Part shown: positions 8,148-17,091 of the stretch, in pieces
Position numbering within the stretch: position 1 is the first letter of the stretch
Layout: each line of letters starts with the position of its first letter
Assembly: GCA_964599695.1 (NCBI GenBank)
Contig: CAZRGP010000004.1
Coordinates: 1-64,000 of the forward strand
Origin: RUG11783 sp964599695
GTDB taxonomy: Bacteria; Bacillota; Clostridia; Oscillospirales; Ruminococcaceae
Direction of reading: 5' to 3'
Length of the DNA stretch: 64,000 bases
Translations under genes and position numbers: made by a program
The notes under the pieces: generated by a model
Database searches by the model: none
What the model was told of the DNA's origin: nothing
Seen by the model: the letters and a program-made list of their open reading frames with translations, nothing else

Positions 8148-9779
8148 CTATCCCCTGAATCCGAATATTCCATTCAATCTGCCAAGTACATCGTCAGATC
8201 TATATATCCATGCATTTTTGCTCTCATTATATGCAATAACATTAGATTTATTGCCATTAGGATCAACCGTATCAATAACGTTTACAATGCCCTCAGTGAA
8301 ACTCCCCTTGTAGGTATCATCATTGACATAATCCCATGTGACTTCACCATCGTATAGACCATCTTTTACCTTGGAATATACGTACCATTCTGTAGGAACG
8401 GAAGAACTGTATTGTAGAATGTGTTCCTTCGCTTCACCTTGAGGTACATCGTTTTCCCAAGTTCCTGTCATCTCGTACTCAATATAAGATCCAATCCCAC
8501 TAGAGGAATAGTAATACCACTTACCTTCGCCATTTCTATCCAGCCCTGAATATTCTCCGTAATAGAAAGCTATTCCCCCATCCACGACGTAAAAGCCTAA
8601 CTTACTATACTCACACCCCTCAACATCGAATACTACAGGGAATTCTCCACCTGCTTCATAAAAACTATTAGCAAATCCCTTCCCATTAGCATTATATTCG
8701 AGGAATATAAAAGGAAGACTTCCGGAATCTATTTCCGACGCAAGATTCTGCGCTGCCTCCTGTCCTTGTTTCATAAGTTCAGCTGTAGCAATAATAACAT
8801 CCAGCTCTTCTCTCGTAGATTCCATTGAATACCCAGCAGAAATCGCTTCATTGTAAATCCGCTCAGCTTCATCGATTGCCCCGCTATCTGCGGTATTCAG
8901 GCACCAGTCACTATAAATCAGACTGATATAATCTACACACTCCTTATCATAATCGGGGCAATAGACCCTCGCCTCATCGTAATACCTGATAGCAGTTTCG
9001 TAGTCGTCATTAGAATATGCTTCCATACCCAGATTATCATACGAATAAAAAAGATCCGTTTGAGCAACACTATCGCCAGGTTTATAAGATAAAGCATTCT
9101 GGAATTGTTCTATCGCTTCATTGTAGTCCTTGTTGTCATAAGCTACTTCCCCCTTATTCATTGCCTTATCATATTTTATAGAAGGAAGACTCTGATAAAT
9201 TAGGAAACCGGCTACTAAAGCCAATACCAGCAAACCGATTATAAGAGGCAGTTTGCTCTTCTTTTTTACCTGACTCCCACTTCCAGACAATCCTTGTGTT
9301 TCCGCTTTATTATCATTAGAAACATAAGAAGGCGGAAAAACATTTACTGAATTCTGGACGTAAGCAGGTTGACCTTCTTGAATTTGGTATTCATACGGGA
9401 CACGTGAATTATCTGAATTGTCAGAAACACCAGCGCTTGAATTAGAGAGCGAACTCTCATTCTGAAATAAACCGTCATTCACCGCATGTGTCTGAATATT
9501 CTGAGAAGCCAAGTTATCCTGTTCTAAATTATGAGATTGATCGCCAACCAGATATACACCAGGAATAGCCCCTTCAAGAGCAGAAACCAATTCGTTGTCT
9601 GATTCCAAAATACTATCTTTATCATTTTCCGCCCCAACAACCGTATCCTCTATCGCCATATCGCCGTTGGGGTTGGTTTCGCTTTCTCCTAATGTATTGA
9701 CGGGAACTACCGCTGTTCCACAATTGGAACAAAACTTCGCATCGCTAGGTAGTTCAATCCCACAATTACTGCAGTACAT
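8148..9779 (-). CDS. Zinc-ribbon membrane protein with TPR and MORN-like repeats
   Basis: This 543-residue protein has an N-terminal zinc ribbon with two CSNCG knuckles (about residues 3-21). A long low-complexity acidic and polar linker follows to about 170, then one membrane helix (about 180-197, LPLIIGLLVLALVAGFLIY). Two or three TPR units come next, including YDNKDYNEAIEQFQNAL and YSNDDYETAIRYYDEA. The C-terminal third has GxWxxGxxxG-like segments resembling MORN repeats. Topology would place the zinc ribbon inside and the TPR/MORN part outside. The ATG at 9779 is preferred because GGAGG lies 8 bases upstream; two earlier in-frame ATGs lack a site. The function is unknown. Clostridia often have multi-copy proteins of this general plan. 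Confidence 0.8.
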   Translation of the reverse strand: MYCSNCGIELPSDAKFCSNCGTAVVPVNTLGESETNPNGDMAIEDTVVGAENDKDSILESDNELVSALEGAIPGVYLVGDQSHNLEQDNLASQNIQTHAVNDGLFQNESSLSNSSAGVSDNSDNSRVPYEYQIQEGQPAYVQNSVNVFPPSYVSNDNKAETQGLSGSGSQVKKKSKLPLIIGLLVLALVAGFLIYQSLPSIKYDKAMNKGEVAYDNKDYNEAIEQFQNALSYKPGDSVAQTDLFYSYDNLGMEAYSNDDYETAIRYYDEARVYCPDYDKECVDYISLIYSDWCLNTADSGAIDEAERIYNEAISAGYSMESTREELDVIIATAELMKQGQEAAQNLASEIDSGSLPFIFLEYNANGKGFANSFYEAGGEFPVVFDVEGCEYSKLGFYVVDGGIAFYYGEYSGLDRNGEGKWYYYSSSGIGSYIEYEMTGTWENDVPQGEAKEHILQYSSSVPTEWYVYSKVKDGLYDGEVTWDYVNDDTYKGSFTEGIVNVIDTVDPNGNKSNVIAYNESKNAWIYRSDDVLGRLNGIFGFRG

Positions 9780-9824
9780 ATTGTTATCCTCCATTTTTTG
9801 CATTACGATACGCTATTTTCACAA

Positions 9825-10304
9825 TTACATTTTATAAAAAGTAAGATTGGCAATGAATATATTCTCTCCTCCCAGATCAAGAACTGCATATTGTGGTCCC
9901 CTATAATCCATAACAGCTCCGGGATTCAATAACCAAATTCCATCTTTTTTATAACATTGCTGAACATGTGTATGTCCAAATAAAACTGCGTTACATCCAC
10001 GCTCTTTAGCTTCTTTCAACAAATAATGATCTGTACTCTTAACAGCCTGCTTATGCCCATGCACCATCAGTATACGCCAATTATCTAATACCATTTCCTG
10101 AAGATCGGGAAGAACAGACATGTAATCACAATTTCCCTGCACACCAATCATTGCCCAATCAGGATGAGAAGAATGAATGTACTCATAATCTCCGGCGCCA
10201 TCACCAAGAAACACAAATCTCTCCGCTTCCGGATGTGAAGCACAGATCTTCTCAAATGATTTTGTTCTGCCATGAGAATCGGAAATAATAATCAGCCTTC
10301 TCAT
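9825..10304 (-). CDS. YfcE/MJ0936-family metallophosphoesterase
   Basis: This 159-residue cytoplasmic calcineurin-like phosphoesterase has the five family blocks in order: SDSHGR (8-13), GDGAGD (35-40), GNCD, HGH and GHTHVQ. These supply the ligands for a binuclear metal site. The length is typical for the YfcE group, whose members hydrolyse model phosphodiesters; the physiological substrate is unknown. The start overlaps the rsmI stop by 4 bases (ATGA), indicating translational coupling. It is the last gene of the trmN6-rsmI-yfcE run. Confidence 0.9.
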   Translation of the reverse strand: MRRLIIISDSHGRTKSFEKICASHPEAERFVFLGDGAGDYEYIHSSHPDWAMIGVQGNCDYMSVLPDLQEMVLDNWRILMVHGHKQAVKSTDHYLLKEAKERGCNAVLFGHTHVQQCYKKDGIWLLNPGAVMDYRGPQYAVLDLGGENIFIANLTFYKM

Positions 10305-11146
10305 TCTTTTGCCTCAATAGCTGACTTATATAGTACGCTTTTCGATAATCCGGTTTCTTTAGCTACAATTTTGGCTGCGGCAGCAAGCGACAAATCGTTT
10401 TCCTCGCACATTTTCAGCACTTGTTGCACAGCATTTTTCACACTCACCTCTGCTCCTGCCTTGATATCCTGAGACCCTTCTACTACGAGGACAAACTCAC
10501 CTTTAGGGGGATTCTCGTTATAATGTTTTATTGCCTCGCCAAGGCTCGTTCTCCATATTTCCTCATGTACTTTTGTCATCTCACGACAGATCGTAATTCT
10601 GCGGTCTCCTAAGTACAAAGCTAAGTCCTCAAGCGTCCTTTGCAACTTGTGTGGAGCTTCATAGAACACAAGTGTTCTTTTTTCGTTTTGTATCTCTTCG
10701 AGTCTCTTTTTTCTTCCTCCTTTTGGTGTCGGTAAAAAACCTTCAAAACAGAATCGCTCACAATGTATCCCACATACAGAAAGAGCAGTTACTACAGCTG
10801 ACGGACCAGATATCGGGACGACTTTAATCCCCTCATCAAGTGCCTTGGAAACAAGTAACCCACCCGGATCACTGATAACAGGAGTCCCTGCGTCTGAACA
10901 AAACGCACATGATTCTCCTTCTTTGAGACGCATAATAATCTGTTCCGTACGCTCTTTCTCGTTATATTTTTGACAACTCACAAGATGCTTCTTAATGTCA
11001 AAATGGTTCAGTAACTTTGCTGTTACTCTTGTGTCCTCAGCAGCAATAAAATCCACTTCGTTAAGAACATGAATTGCACGTGTAGAAAAATCTCCAAGAT
11101 TTCCGATAGGTGTTGCAACGACGTACAAAACTCCCCAAGTATTCAT
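10301..11146 (-). CDS. rsmI: 16S rRNA (cytidine-1402-2'-O)-methyltransferase RsmI
   Basis: This 281-residue SAM-dependent enzyme of the tetrapyrrole-methylase superfamily methylates the 2'-hydroxyl of C1402 in 16S rRNA. The N-terminal VATPIGNLGD motif (about 9-18), EDTRVT, SDAGTPVISDPG and SGPSAV are diagnostic. The C-terminal extension with AAAAKIVAKETGLSKS forms the family-specific helical tail. It overlaps trmN6 and yfcE by 4 bases on each side, as is common for this gene in Clostridia. Confidence 0.96.
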   Translation of the reverse strand: MNTWGVLYVVATPIGNLGDFSTRAIHVLNEVDFIAAEDTRVTAKLLNHFDIKKHLVSCQKYNEKERTEQIIMRLKEGESCAFCSDAGTPVISDPGGLLVSKALDEGIKVVPISGPSAVVTALSVCGIHCERFCFEGFLPTPKGGRKKRLEEIQNEKRTLVFYEAPHKLQRTLEDLALYLGDRRITICREMTKVHEEIWRTSLGEAIKHYNENPPKGEFVLVVEGSQDIKAGAEVSVKNAVQQVLKMCEENDLSLAAAAKIVAKETGLSKSVLYKSAIEAKE

Positions 11147-11844
11147 ATACCCTTCCTCTCACATAACTCTTTCATTTCTTCCGTATATTGACCTGAAGAA
11201 TCTTTAACGACAAAATCCGGATAAATCGTTACCCCTTTGCCTCCCATGAACACTGCATCAATCAAAACCAAAAATGGTAATGCTCCAGAAGTGTCTCTGC
11301 AAAACCTGATTCCTTTAATCTCAAACTTTTTGTCATCAAGAGCTTTAAGCACATCTATAAGTCTTGACGGAATATGGCATAAATAAAAATGTCCCCTTTG
11401 CTTGATCGCTTTGGAAACAACACCACATAACTGATCCAACGTAAGTCCTTCCTCGTGTCGGATCGCTCGAATATCATCATCCTCACTTGTGAACGCTTCT
11501 GAAAAAAAAGGAGGATTACATATCACAACGTCATATTTTTTATCCGCTCTATATTGCTCCAATGTTGAGCAACAAGTTCTTACGTTGCTGAGAGAATTAT
11601 ATTCAATCGTCTTTTCTGCCAAGCGAAGAACACTTTCTCTTCTGTCAAGTAACACCGTATCGCCTGAAAAGCCATTATCGATACACCAAAAAGACGAGGC
11701 TCCGTTTCCAGAACATAGTTCCAGTAATGATTGTTTACCTTTTATAGAAGAAAAATGCGCCAACAACCATGGGGCTATTGATGGCTGCTCCATACTGTCC
11801 ACATAAAGACAAAGTCCATTTTTTAATTTAATACTTTGTTCCAT
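11143..11844 (-). CDS. tRNA1(Val) (adenine-37-N6)-methyltransferase family protein (TrmN6/YfiC)
   Basis: This 233-residue class I SAM methyltransferase has the N6-adenine motif VICNPPFF (about residues 107-114) and a LELCSGNGASS SAM-binding loop. Both match the YfiC/TrmN6 group that modifies A37 next to the tRNA-Val anticodon. The chosen ATG (11844) lies just beyond the terminator of the upstream ferredoxin gene; the longer frame to 11886 would run through that hairpin. No strong ribosome-binding site is visible, so the start is less certain than the identity. It is coupled to rsmI by a 4-base overlap. Confidence 0.88.
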   Translation of the reverse strand: MEQSIKLKNGLCLYVDSMEQPSIAPWLLAHFSSIKGKQSLLELCSGNGASSFWCIDNGFSGDTVLLDRRESVLRLAEKTIEYNSLSNVRTCCSTLEQYRADKKYDVVICNPPFFSEAFTSEDDDIRAIRHEEGLTLDQLCGVVSKAIKQRGHFYLCHIPSRLIDVLKALDDKKFEIKGIRFCRDTSGALPFLVLIDAVFMGGKGVTIYPDFVVKDSSGQYTEEMKELCERKGI

Positions 11845-11850
11845 GATACT

Positions 11851-11881
11851 AAAAAGTAGGCGGACACTATAAGTGCCCGCC
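11851..11881 (-). terminator. Intrinsic terminator of the ferredoxin gene
   Basis: A 10-bp stem with one imperfect pair (11859-11868 with 11872-11881), a 3-base loop and a run of five T residues on the minus strand lies 18 bases after the ferredoxin stop. Confidence 0.85.
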
Positions 11882-11898
11882 ATCATTTTATATACAGC

Positions 11899-12069
11899 TT
11901 ACTCTTCTGTGATTGCAGATACCGGGCAAGTTGCTTCGCAAGCTCCACACATTACACATACATCAGGATCGATAACGCGCTTGTCTTCGCCTTCAGAAAT
12001 AGCGCCTACAGGACAACCTGCTTCGCATGCACCACAATTAATGCATCCTTCACCTACTACATATGCCAT
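11899..12069 (-). CDS. Small 2[4Fe-4S] ferredoxin
   Basis: This 56-residue clostridial-type ferredoxin is a low-potential electron carrier in the cytoplasm. Two CxxCxxCxxxCP clusters are visible, CINCGACEAGCP and CVMCGACEATCP, which bind two [4Fe-4S] centres. The start is the ATG at 12069 (MAYVVGEGC), with AGGAGG 10 bases upstream; the earlier in-frame ATG at 12093 has no site. The gene has its own terminator and is probably monocistronic. Such ferredoxins serve pyruvate:ferredoxin oxidoreductase, hydrogenases and Rnf in anaerobes, which supports an anaerobic host. Confidence 0.95.
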   Translation of the reverse strand: MAYVVGEGCINCGACEAGCPVGAISEGEDKRVIDPDVCVMCGACEATCPVSAITEE

Positions 12070-12133
12070 AGTAAAAATACCTCCTAGAATCATTGCAGTT
12101 TTATGATATCACAGAAAAACGATTTTTCAAGTC

Positions 12134-13003
12134 TTATTCATTTCCTGATGATTTCCTCATTTTCTGAGCATCAGCAATCGTTCTTCTTACTCTCCCGCCT
12201 GCAATTTTGATTACTTCGTCTCCATTAAAGGATTTAACTGCTTCTGTTTCATCCATCTTTACCTTCACATTAGAAAGCAATATATTCGATTCAACAACAG
12301 TACCCTTTCCATCGGGAGTTGAAACATATGAACCTACTGTAGGAACTAACTTAGACAACTCGTCATACAGATCCTGTTCATATTTCAAACAGCACATTAA
12401 TCTACCGCAAGCACCCGAAATCTTCGTGGGAGACAAAGATTTACCCTGCTCTTTGGCCATCTTAATCGTAACAGATTGAAAATCAGGCAAGAATCTGCAG
12501 CAGCAAAATGGTTGACCACAGACGCCAATTCCTCCCATCATTCTGCTCTCGTCTCGAACACCGATCTGTCTCAGTTCTATTCTTATATGAAAAATAGAAG
12601 CAAGATCTCTTACAAGTTCTCTGAAATCGACTCTGTCATCAGAAGTAAAATAAAAAGTAATCTTTTTGCCGTCAAAAGTATACTGAGCATCGACCAGATT
12701 CATGTCCAGATTATGCTCTGCAACTTTCTGCTTACATATCTGAAGTGCTTCTTTTTCTTTTAGACAGTTTTCTTCATATACCTGGATATCCTCTTCACTG
12801 GCCTTGCGCAAAACAGGCTTTAAGGTATCCCTTAAGCTTTCCTCGCTAACAATTGTAGGAGGAAATGAAACATCGCCAATCTCCACGCCTCTGGAGGTCT
12901 CTACTATTACTTTCTCCCCTTTTTTATATTCAACATCTTCGGGGTCAAAATAATAGCTTTTCCCTGTTCCCCTAAATCTAATTCCAACTACCTTAATTCC
13001 CAT
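12134..13003 (-). CDS. ricT: RicT/YaaT PSP1-domain protein
   Basis: This 289-residue protein has the PSP1 C-terminal domain. In Bacillus the homolog (YaaT, now RicT) forms the Y-complex with RicA and RicF, which controls RNase Y processing and Spo0A activation. The cysteine cluster GVCGQPFCCCRF followed by SGACGRLMCCLKYE is visible around 165-213, consistent with a protein reported to share [4Fe-4S] clusters in that complex. The ATG at 13003 with AGGAAG upstream is preferred over a TTG three codons earlier. It follows holB closely, the standard Firmicute order. Confidence 0.93.
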   Translation of the reverse strand: MGIKVVGIRFRGTGKSYYFDPEDVEYKKGEKVIVETSRGVEIGDVSFPPTIVSEESLRDTLKPVLRKASEEDIQVYEENCLKEKEALQICKQKVAEHNLDMNLVDAQYTFDGKKITFYFTSDDRVDFRELVRDLASIFHIRIELRQIGVRDESRMMGGIGVCGQPFCCCRFLPDFQSVTIKMAKEQGKSLSPTKISGACGRLMCCLKYEQDLYDELSKLVPTVGSYVSTPDGKGTVVESNILLSNVKVKMDETEAVKSFNGDEVIKIAGGRVRRTIADAQKMRKSSGNE

Positions 13004-13025
13004 AAATTTCAAGTCTTCCTAAATA

Positions 13026-13907
13026 TTATATAAGTTCATAAGCAAGTCTGGTCTGTAACAGTTTTATATTAACATATTTGCTGATATCCTCGTAGCATTT
13101 ACTAACCGCATCTAGAACAGCCTCTGCTTTTTTACTTTCAATAACACCCTCTCGCATTTGGCCTTTAAGCCATAAAACACAGGCATTGAGTAAATCTTTT
13201 AAATTATCGCGGTCTTCAGCCATAGACAAATGGGATAGCATTCCGAACAAATCTGACCTCAACGCATCCCTGCAAAAATCTTTTCCTCCAATTGCAATCG
13301 AAGCAAACTGTGGCTCATCAATAGCACGTAGGACCAGTCCATAACGACCATCAAATATTTCAGCGTAATTCATTGCTGTCTTCATATCACATTTTTCTCG
13401 ATTTTTGCATACTTCTGCAGCACATTTTTCAATTGGAAGATCCTGTAAATGATAAACGGAAACCCGTGAGAGAATCGTAGGTAAAAGATCATATTTATCC
13501 TTGACAGTCAATACAAAAATAACACCATTGGGAGGTTCTTCAAGCATTTTCAGTAAAGCATTCGATGAACTTGGGTTAAGGTGTTCGGCCTTCTTTACAA
13601 GTATAACCCTTTTCCCGTCTGTCATTACGGAAGCCTTATTAGCCTCATACAAAGCATCGCGAACGGACTGTACAGAAATATCTCCTGAAATGCCACTGCC
13701 TTCAATTACGATACAATCAGGATGAATTCCTCTTTTGACAAGCTGATTATTATCCTCAAGGTAACACTCAGCCAATTCCATAGCAAATAGACCGCCCCCT
13801 TGCCCTTCTTCGCTTTGGATAACGATACCATGAGGAAGCTTGCCGGATATAACCAAAGACTTAATACTATCAATTAGCTGGTCATTTCCTATAAAAGAAT
13901 CGAACAA
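13026..13907 (-). CDS. holB: DNA polymerase III delta' subunit, reduced form
   Basis: This 293-residue clamp-loader subunit is recognised by its FDSFIGNDQLIDSIKSL start, the LPHG/IVIQ strand, the NPSSSNALLKMLEEPP sensor segment and PTILSRV. The nucleotide-binding loop is degenerate (SEEGQGGG, without the GKT of active clamp-loader ATPases). The four zinc-binding cysteines usual after the P-loop are absent. The likely start is TTG at 13907, with AGAGG 8 bases upstream, rather than the GTG at 13916, which overlaps that site. ricT follows within about 22 bases. Confidence 0.88.
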   Translation of the reverse strand: MFDSFIGNDQLIDSIKSLVISGKLPHGIVIQSEEGQGGGLFAMELAECYLEDNNQLVKRGIHPDCIVIEGSGISGDISVQSVRDALYEANKASVMTDGKRVILVKKAEHLNPSSSNALLKMLEEPPNGVIFVLTVKDKYDLLPTILSRVSVYHLQDLPIEKCAAEVCKNREKCDMKTAMNYAEIFDGRYGLVLRAIDEPQFASIAIGGKDFCRDALRSDLFGMLSHLSMAEDRDNLKDLLNACVLWLKGQMREGVIESKKAEAVLDAVSKCYEDISKYVNIKLLQTRLAYELI

Positions 13908-14194
13908 AAATATCACCTCTATAGATTAACTGTGCCTATTCTATCAAAATCAAGAATTATATTCCACATAAGTATATCGTTATAATACTACACATTTACC
14001 TTTTGTAATTCTTCCTTTACGCTTCCGAAAAGGAGGTCAATAACCGCAAGACATAGAAATAACGGCAGATTTTAACATCTTCAACAGAGTTTTCAACGCG
14101 CAACATTCTAATACTATTTGTATATTCGCTCTATCTGGTGCTTTTTACACGAAATAATGATAATATAATGACGATTTCAGCCATGGAGTATGAG

Positions 14195-15550
14195 ATGATA
14201 AACAACAGTTATATTAAAAGTAATGAGTTCGCTACTTGGGTCTTTCGACTTGCATTACCCAGCACAATTCAGGCTTTATTGAATGTAAGCGTAAATGCTC
14301 TGAACAATCTTCTGACCGGACACTATTTCGGTGAGGTTGAGATTTCCGTTATTACTCAAACTGCCTCAGTTTTTGCAATATACGAAGTAATCACTTTCGG
14401 CTTCGCATCTTCGTGTGGAATACTGACTGCTCAGTACTGGGGTAAAAGGGATTCAGCAAAAATAAACACCATTATTTCAATAGGTGTACGCCTTGAAGCG
14501 CTTCTTGGCTTGTTTTTCTCTGTCTTGATGTTAGTTTTCCCCTCAGAAATTATGAGCCTCATGACAAAAGATCCAAACGTGATTCTATTAGGTGCTCAAT
14601 ATCTTAGAATAACTGCACCCGTGTATCTTCTGTTTGGCGTATGTAATGCATTGTACAGCTGTTTTAATTCCCTGGAGATGGTTCAATATGTATTCTCCGG
14701 TAATGCTATATGCAGCATTTCTAATCTGATCCTTTCTTATCTCCTCATTCCTCGTATTGGTGTAATCGGAGCAGGAATCTCATCGCTAGTATCTCGAATC
14801 ATATCTTTGGCATTTGTAACATATGTACTGTTCAAAAAATCCAAAACAGCCTATTCCATATTGGATATCAGTAACAAAGAGGATACGAATCTTTTGAAGG
14901 ATTTCCTCCATGTTGCATATCCCGTTATGGGCCACGAACTCATATGGAGCGTAGGCAACAACATGCCTCAGATCCTTATGGGAAGAATGAACACTATTGC
15001 TACTAGCTCATATGGCATTGCCATTAATCTCTGTCAGCTTCTTTCTATTGTCCAAACAGGACTCGGAAGTGCGGCTATAACAATCATTGGCCAAAACATA
15101 GGAAAAGGTGATGCAGAAAGAGCAAAGAAATCTGCTAATACTTTTGTGATATACACGTTGTTAAGCAGTATTGTTAGCACATTGCTCCTGTTTATCCTGC
15201 GCCACATTTATCTAAGTTTTTACGACGTGTCTCCGGAAGTTGTTGCTACCGCAAACAAGATGATGCAAGTATTAATGATTCAGACTTTCTTCACCGGATT
15301 TGACTCAGTTATTCTTGTCAGCACTCTTAGAGCGGGTGGCATGGGCAAGGTAGGTTTTTTCACAGATATAGTGGTAATGTGGATGATCGCTATTCCTTTG
15401 GGATGGATCGGAGTATATATTTGGAAACTATCCCCTCCTCTTGTGGCTCTCCTGGTTAAATTGGACATGCCGCTAAAATCCTTGGTTGGGCTCTATTTTG
15501 TACTGAAAACCAACTGGATACATAATCTGACAAGAGAATCTAACGGCTGA
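14195..15550 (+). CDS. MATE-family multidrug/Na+ antiporter
   Basis: This 451-residue, roughly 12-helix inner-membrane exporter is of the MATE (DinF/NorM-like) family. It has two homologous halves, the first opening with FRLALPSTIQALLNVS and the second at about residue 245 with VAYPVMGHELIWSVGNN. The start at 14195 has GGAG 6 bases upstream. A TATAAT at 14164-14169 places initiation after the earlier in-frame ATGs at 14168 and 14183, or so near them that they could not be used efficiently. The gene stands alone, divergent from holB and convergent with the DUF1846 gene across a palindromic terminator. Substrates are unknown. Confidence 0.9.
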   Translation: MINNSYIKSNEFATWVFRLALPSTIQALLNVSVNALNNLLTGHYFGEVEISVITQTASVFAIYEVITFGFASSCGILTAQYWGKRDSAKINTIISIGVRLEALLGLFFSVLMLVFPSEIMSLMTKDPNVILLGAQYLRITAPVYLLFGVCNALYSCFNSLEMVQYVFSGNAICSISNLILSYLLIPRIGVIGAGISSLVSRIISLAFVTYVLFKKSKTAYSILDISNKEDTNLLKDFLHVAYPVMGHELIWSVGNNMPQILMGRMNTIATSSYGIAINLCQLLSIVQTGLGSAAITIIGQNIGKGDAERAKKSANTFVIYTLLSSIVSTLLLFILRHIYLSFYDVSPEVVATANKMMQVLMIQTFFTGFDSVILVSTLRAGGMGKVGFFTDIVVMWMIAIPLGWIGVYIWKLSPPLVALLVKLDMPLKSLVGLYFVLKTNWIHNLTRESNG

Positions 15551-15580
15551 GGTCAAATATCGAATCTTTTAGGAAATAGT

Positions 15581-15610
15581 AAAGGCACACTGTACAGTGT
15601 GCCTTTCTTT
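15581..15610. terminator. Bidirectional palindromic terminator between the MATE and DUF1846 genes
   Basis: Bases 15581-15606 form a perfect 26-bp palindrome (13-bp arms). On the plus strand it runs into CTTT. It separates two convergent genes and probably ends both transcripts. Confidence 0.8.
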
Positions 15611-17091
15611 CAATCGTTATAAAACTTATTGGTTTCGTATTTCGGTTCACATGTCACATTCAGGCCTAATTTTCGAAGCGAGTTCAAATCAACAGTGGAG
15701 AGAATAACTGATGAATGCATATCGCTTCCTCTTAATTTTGGCAACTGCTCCAATGCCGCTGCAGCATTTGAATCCTGAATTGCGCATACAGATAAAGCAA
15801 TCATGATCTCGTCAATATGAAGCAAAGGATTGCTTCCGTAATACTTTGTTTTTAGTTCCTGAATAGGCTCGATCATATACTTACTCATCAGTTTGATTGA
15901 ATCAGGAATTCCTGCACTAAGTTTCAATGCATTGATCAACGCAGCAGATGCTGCTCCAAGAAGTGACGTAGTCTTTCCTGTCACAATTCTTCCGTCCGGT
16001 AATTCAATTGCCGCGGCAGGACCGTCGGTTTGCTCCTCTTTCTCTCTAGCAGCTTTTACAATAGGACGTTCATCAAGAGAGATCCCTGCCTGCCGCATGA
16101 TCAGTTCAATCTTATTAGCTTCTTTGCCGTCAGACTCTCCTTTACGCATTTTGCCTAATGCGTTAAAGTATCTTCTAATTATTTCAGCCCTGGAAGCTTT
16201 TACAGCTGCATCATCATCCACTATGCAATAACCGACCATATTTACTCCCATATCCGTGGGAGATTTATAGGGACAGTATCCAAGTATATGGGTAAATGTT
16301 TCCTGGAGTACAGGAAAAATCTCCACATCCCGATTATAATTCACGGTTGTAATTCCGTAGGCATCAAGGTGGAACGGATCGATCATATTGACATCTTCCA
16401 GATCTGCAGTAGCAGCTTCATACGCAAGATTCACAGGATGTTTAAGAGGCAAATTCCAAATCGGAAAAGTTTCAAACTTAGCGTATCCTGACTTCAGGCC
16501 GCGTTTACTGTCATGATAGAGCTGAGATAAACATGTCGCCATTTTTCCACTTCCGGGACCGGGAGCAGTAATTACAACAAGCTTTCTTGTAGTCTCTATA
16601 TAATCATTTTTACCAAATCCTTCATCGCTCACTATTGAAAGCACATTAGATGGATAACCTTCAATTGTGTAGTGACGAAATACTTTCAGCCCCAGATTTT
16701 CCAGCTTGTGCTGAAAAGCTACAGCTGCAGGCTGATTAGCGAATCTGGAAATAACGATACTTCCTACATACAGTCCACGACTGTGAAAAGCATCAATCAG
16801 CCTCAAAACATCAGCATCATAGGTAATGCCGTAATCATCCCGTTTTTTATTCTTCTCGATATCATTCGCATTGATAACAATAACAATCTCAGCCTCATCA
16901 CTAAGATTTGCCAACATTCTTAACTTACTGTCAGGCTCAAATCCCGGCAATACCCGTGCTGCGTGATGATCATCGAAAAGCTTGCCACCGAACTCAAGAT
17001 ACAGTTTGTCCTCGAATTGAGCGACTCTTTCCATAATCCTCTCGGATTGCATCTTCAGATACATATCATTATCAAAAGCCAGTCTTTTCAT
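15610..17091 (-). CDS. DUF1846 (UPF0371) family protein
   Basis: This 493-residue cytoplasmic protein matches the DUF1846 family along its whole length, starting at AFDNDMYLKMQSERI. A Rossmann-like N-terminal half carries IVIVINANDIEKNKKR (about 69-84). A glycine-rich APGPGSGKMA loop at 176-185 resembles a P-loop and may bind a phosphate or nucleotide. The C-terminal half is mostly helical and has HIDEIMIALSVCAI. Family members are widespread in Firmicutes and Bacteroidetes and have solved structures, but I know of no established biochemical role. A GGTGGTG site precedes the ATG. It has no operon partner. Confidence 0.9.
   Translation of the reverse strand: MKRLAFDNDMYLKMQSERIMERVAQFEDKLYLEFGGKLFDDHHAARVLPGFEPDSKLRMLANLSDEAEIVIVINANDIEKNKKRDDYGITYDADVLRLIDAFHSRGLYVGSIVISRFANQPAAVAFQHKLENLGLKVFRHYTIEGYPSNVLSIVSDEGFGKNDYIETTRKLVVITAPGPGSGKMATCLSQLYHDSKRGLKSGYAKFETFPIWNLPLKHPVNLAYEAATADLEDVNMIDPFHLDAYGITTVNYNRDVEIFPVLQETFTHILGYCPYKSPTDMGVNMVGYCIVDDDAAVKASRAEIIRRYFNALGKMRKGESDGKEANKIELIMRQAGISLDERPIVKAAREKEEQTDGPAAAIELPDGRIVTGKTTSLLGAASAALINALKLSAGIPDSIKLMSKYMIEPIQELKTKYYGSNPLLHIDEIMIALSVCAIQDSNAAAALEQLPKLRGSDMHSSVILSTVDLNSLRKLGLNVTCEPKYETNKFYND

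Noticed and set aside
13981..14060. Strong AAGGAGG at about 14031-14037 as the start of a small gene
   Set aside because: No start codon follows at a usable distance, and no open frame of reasonable size begins there.
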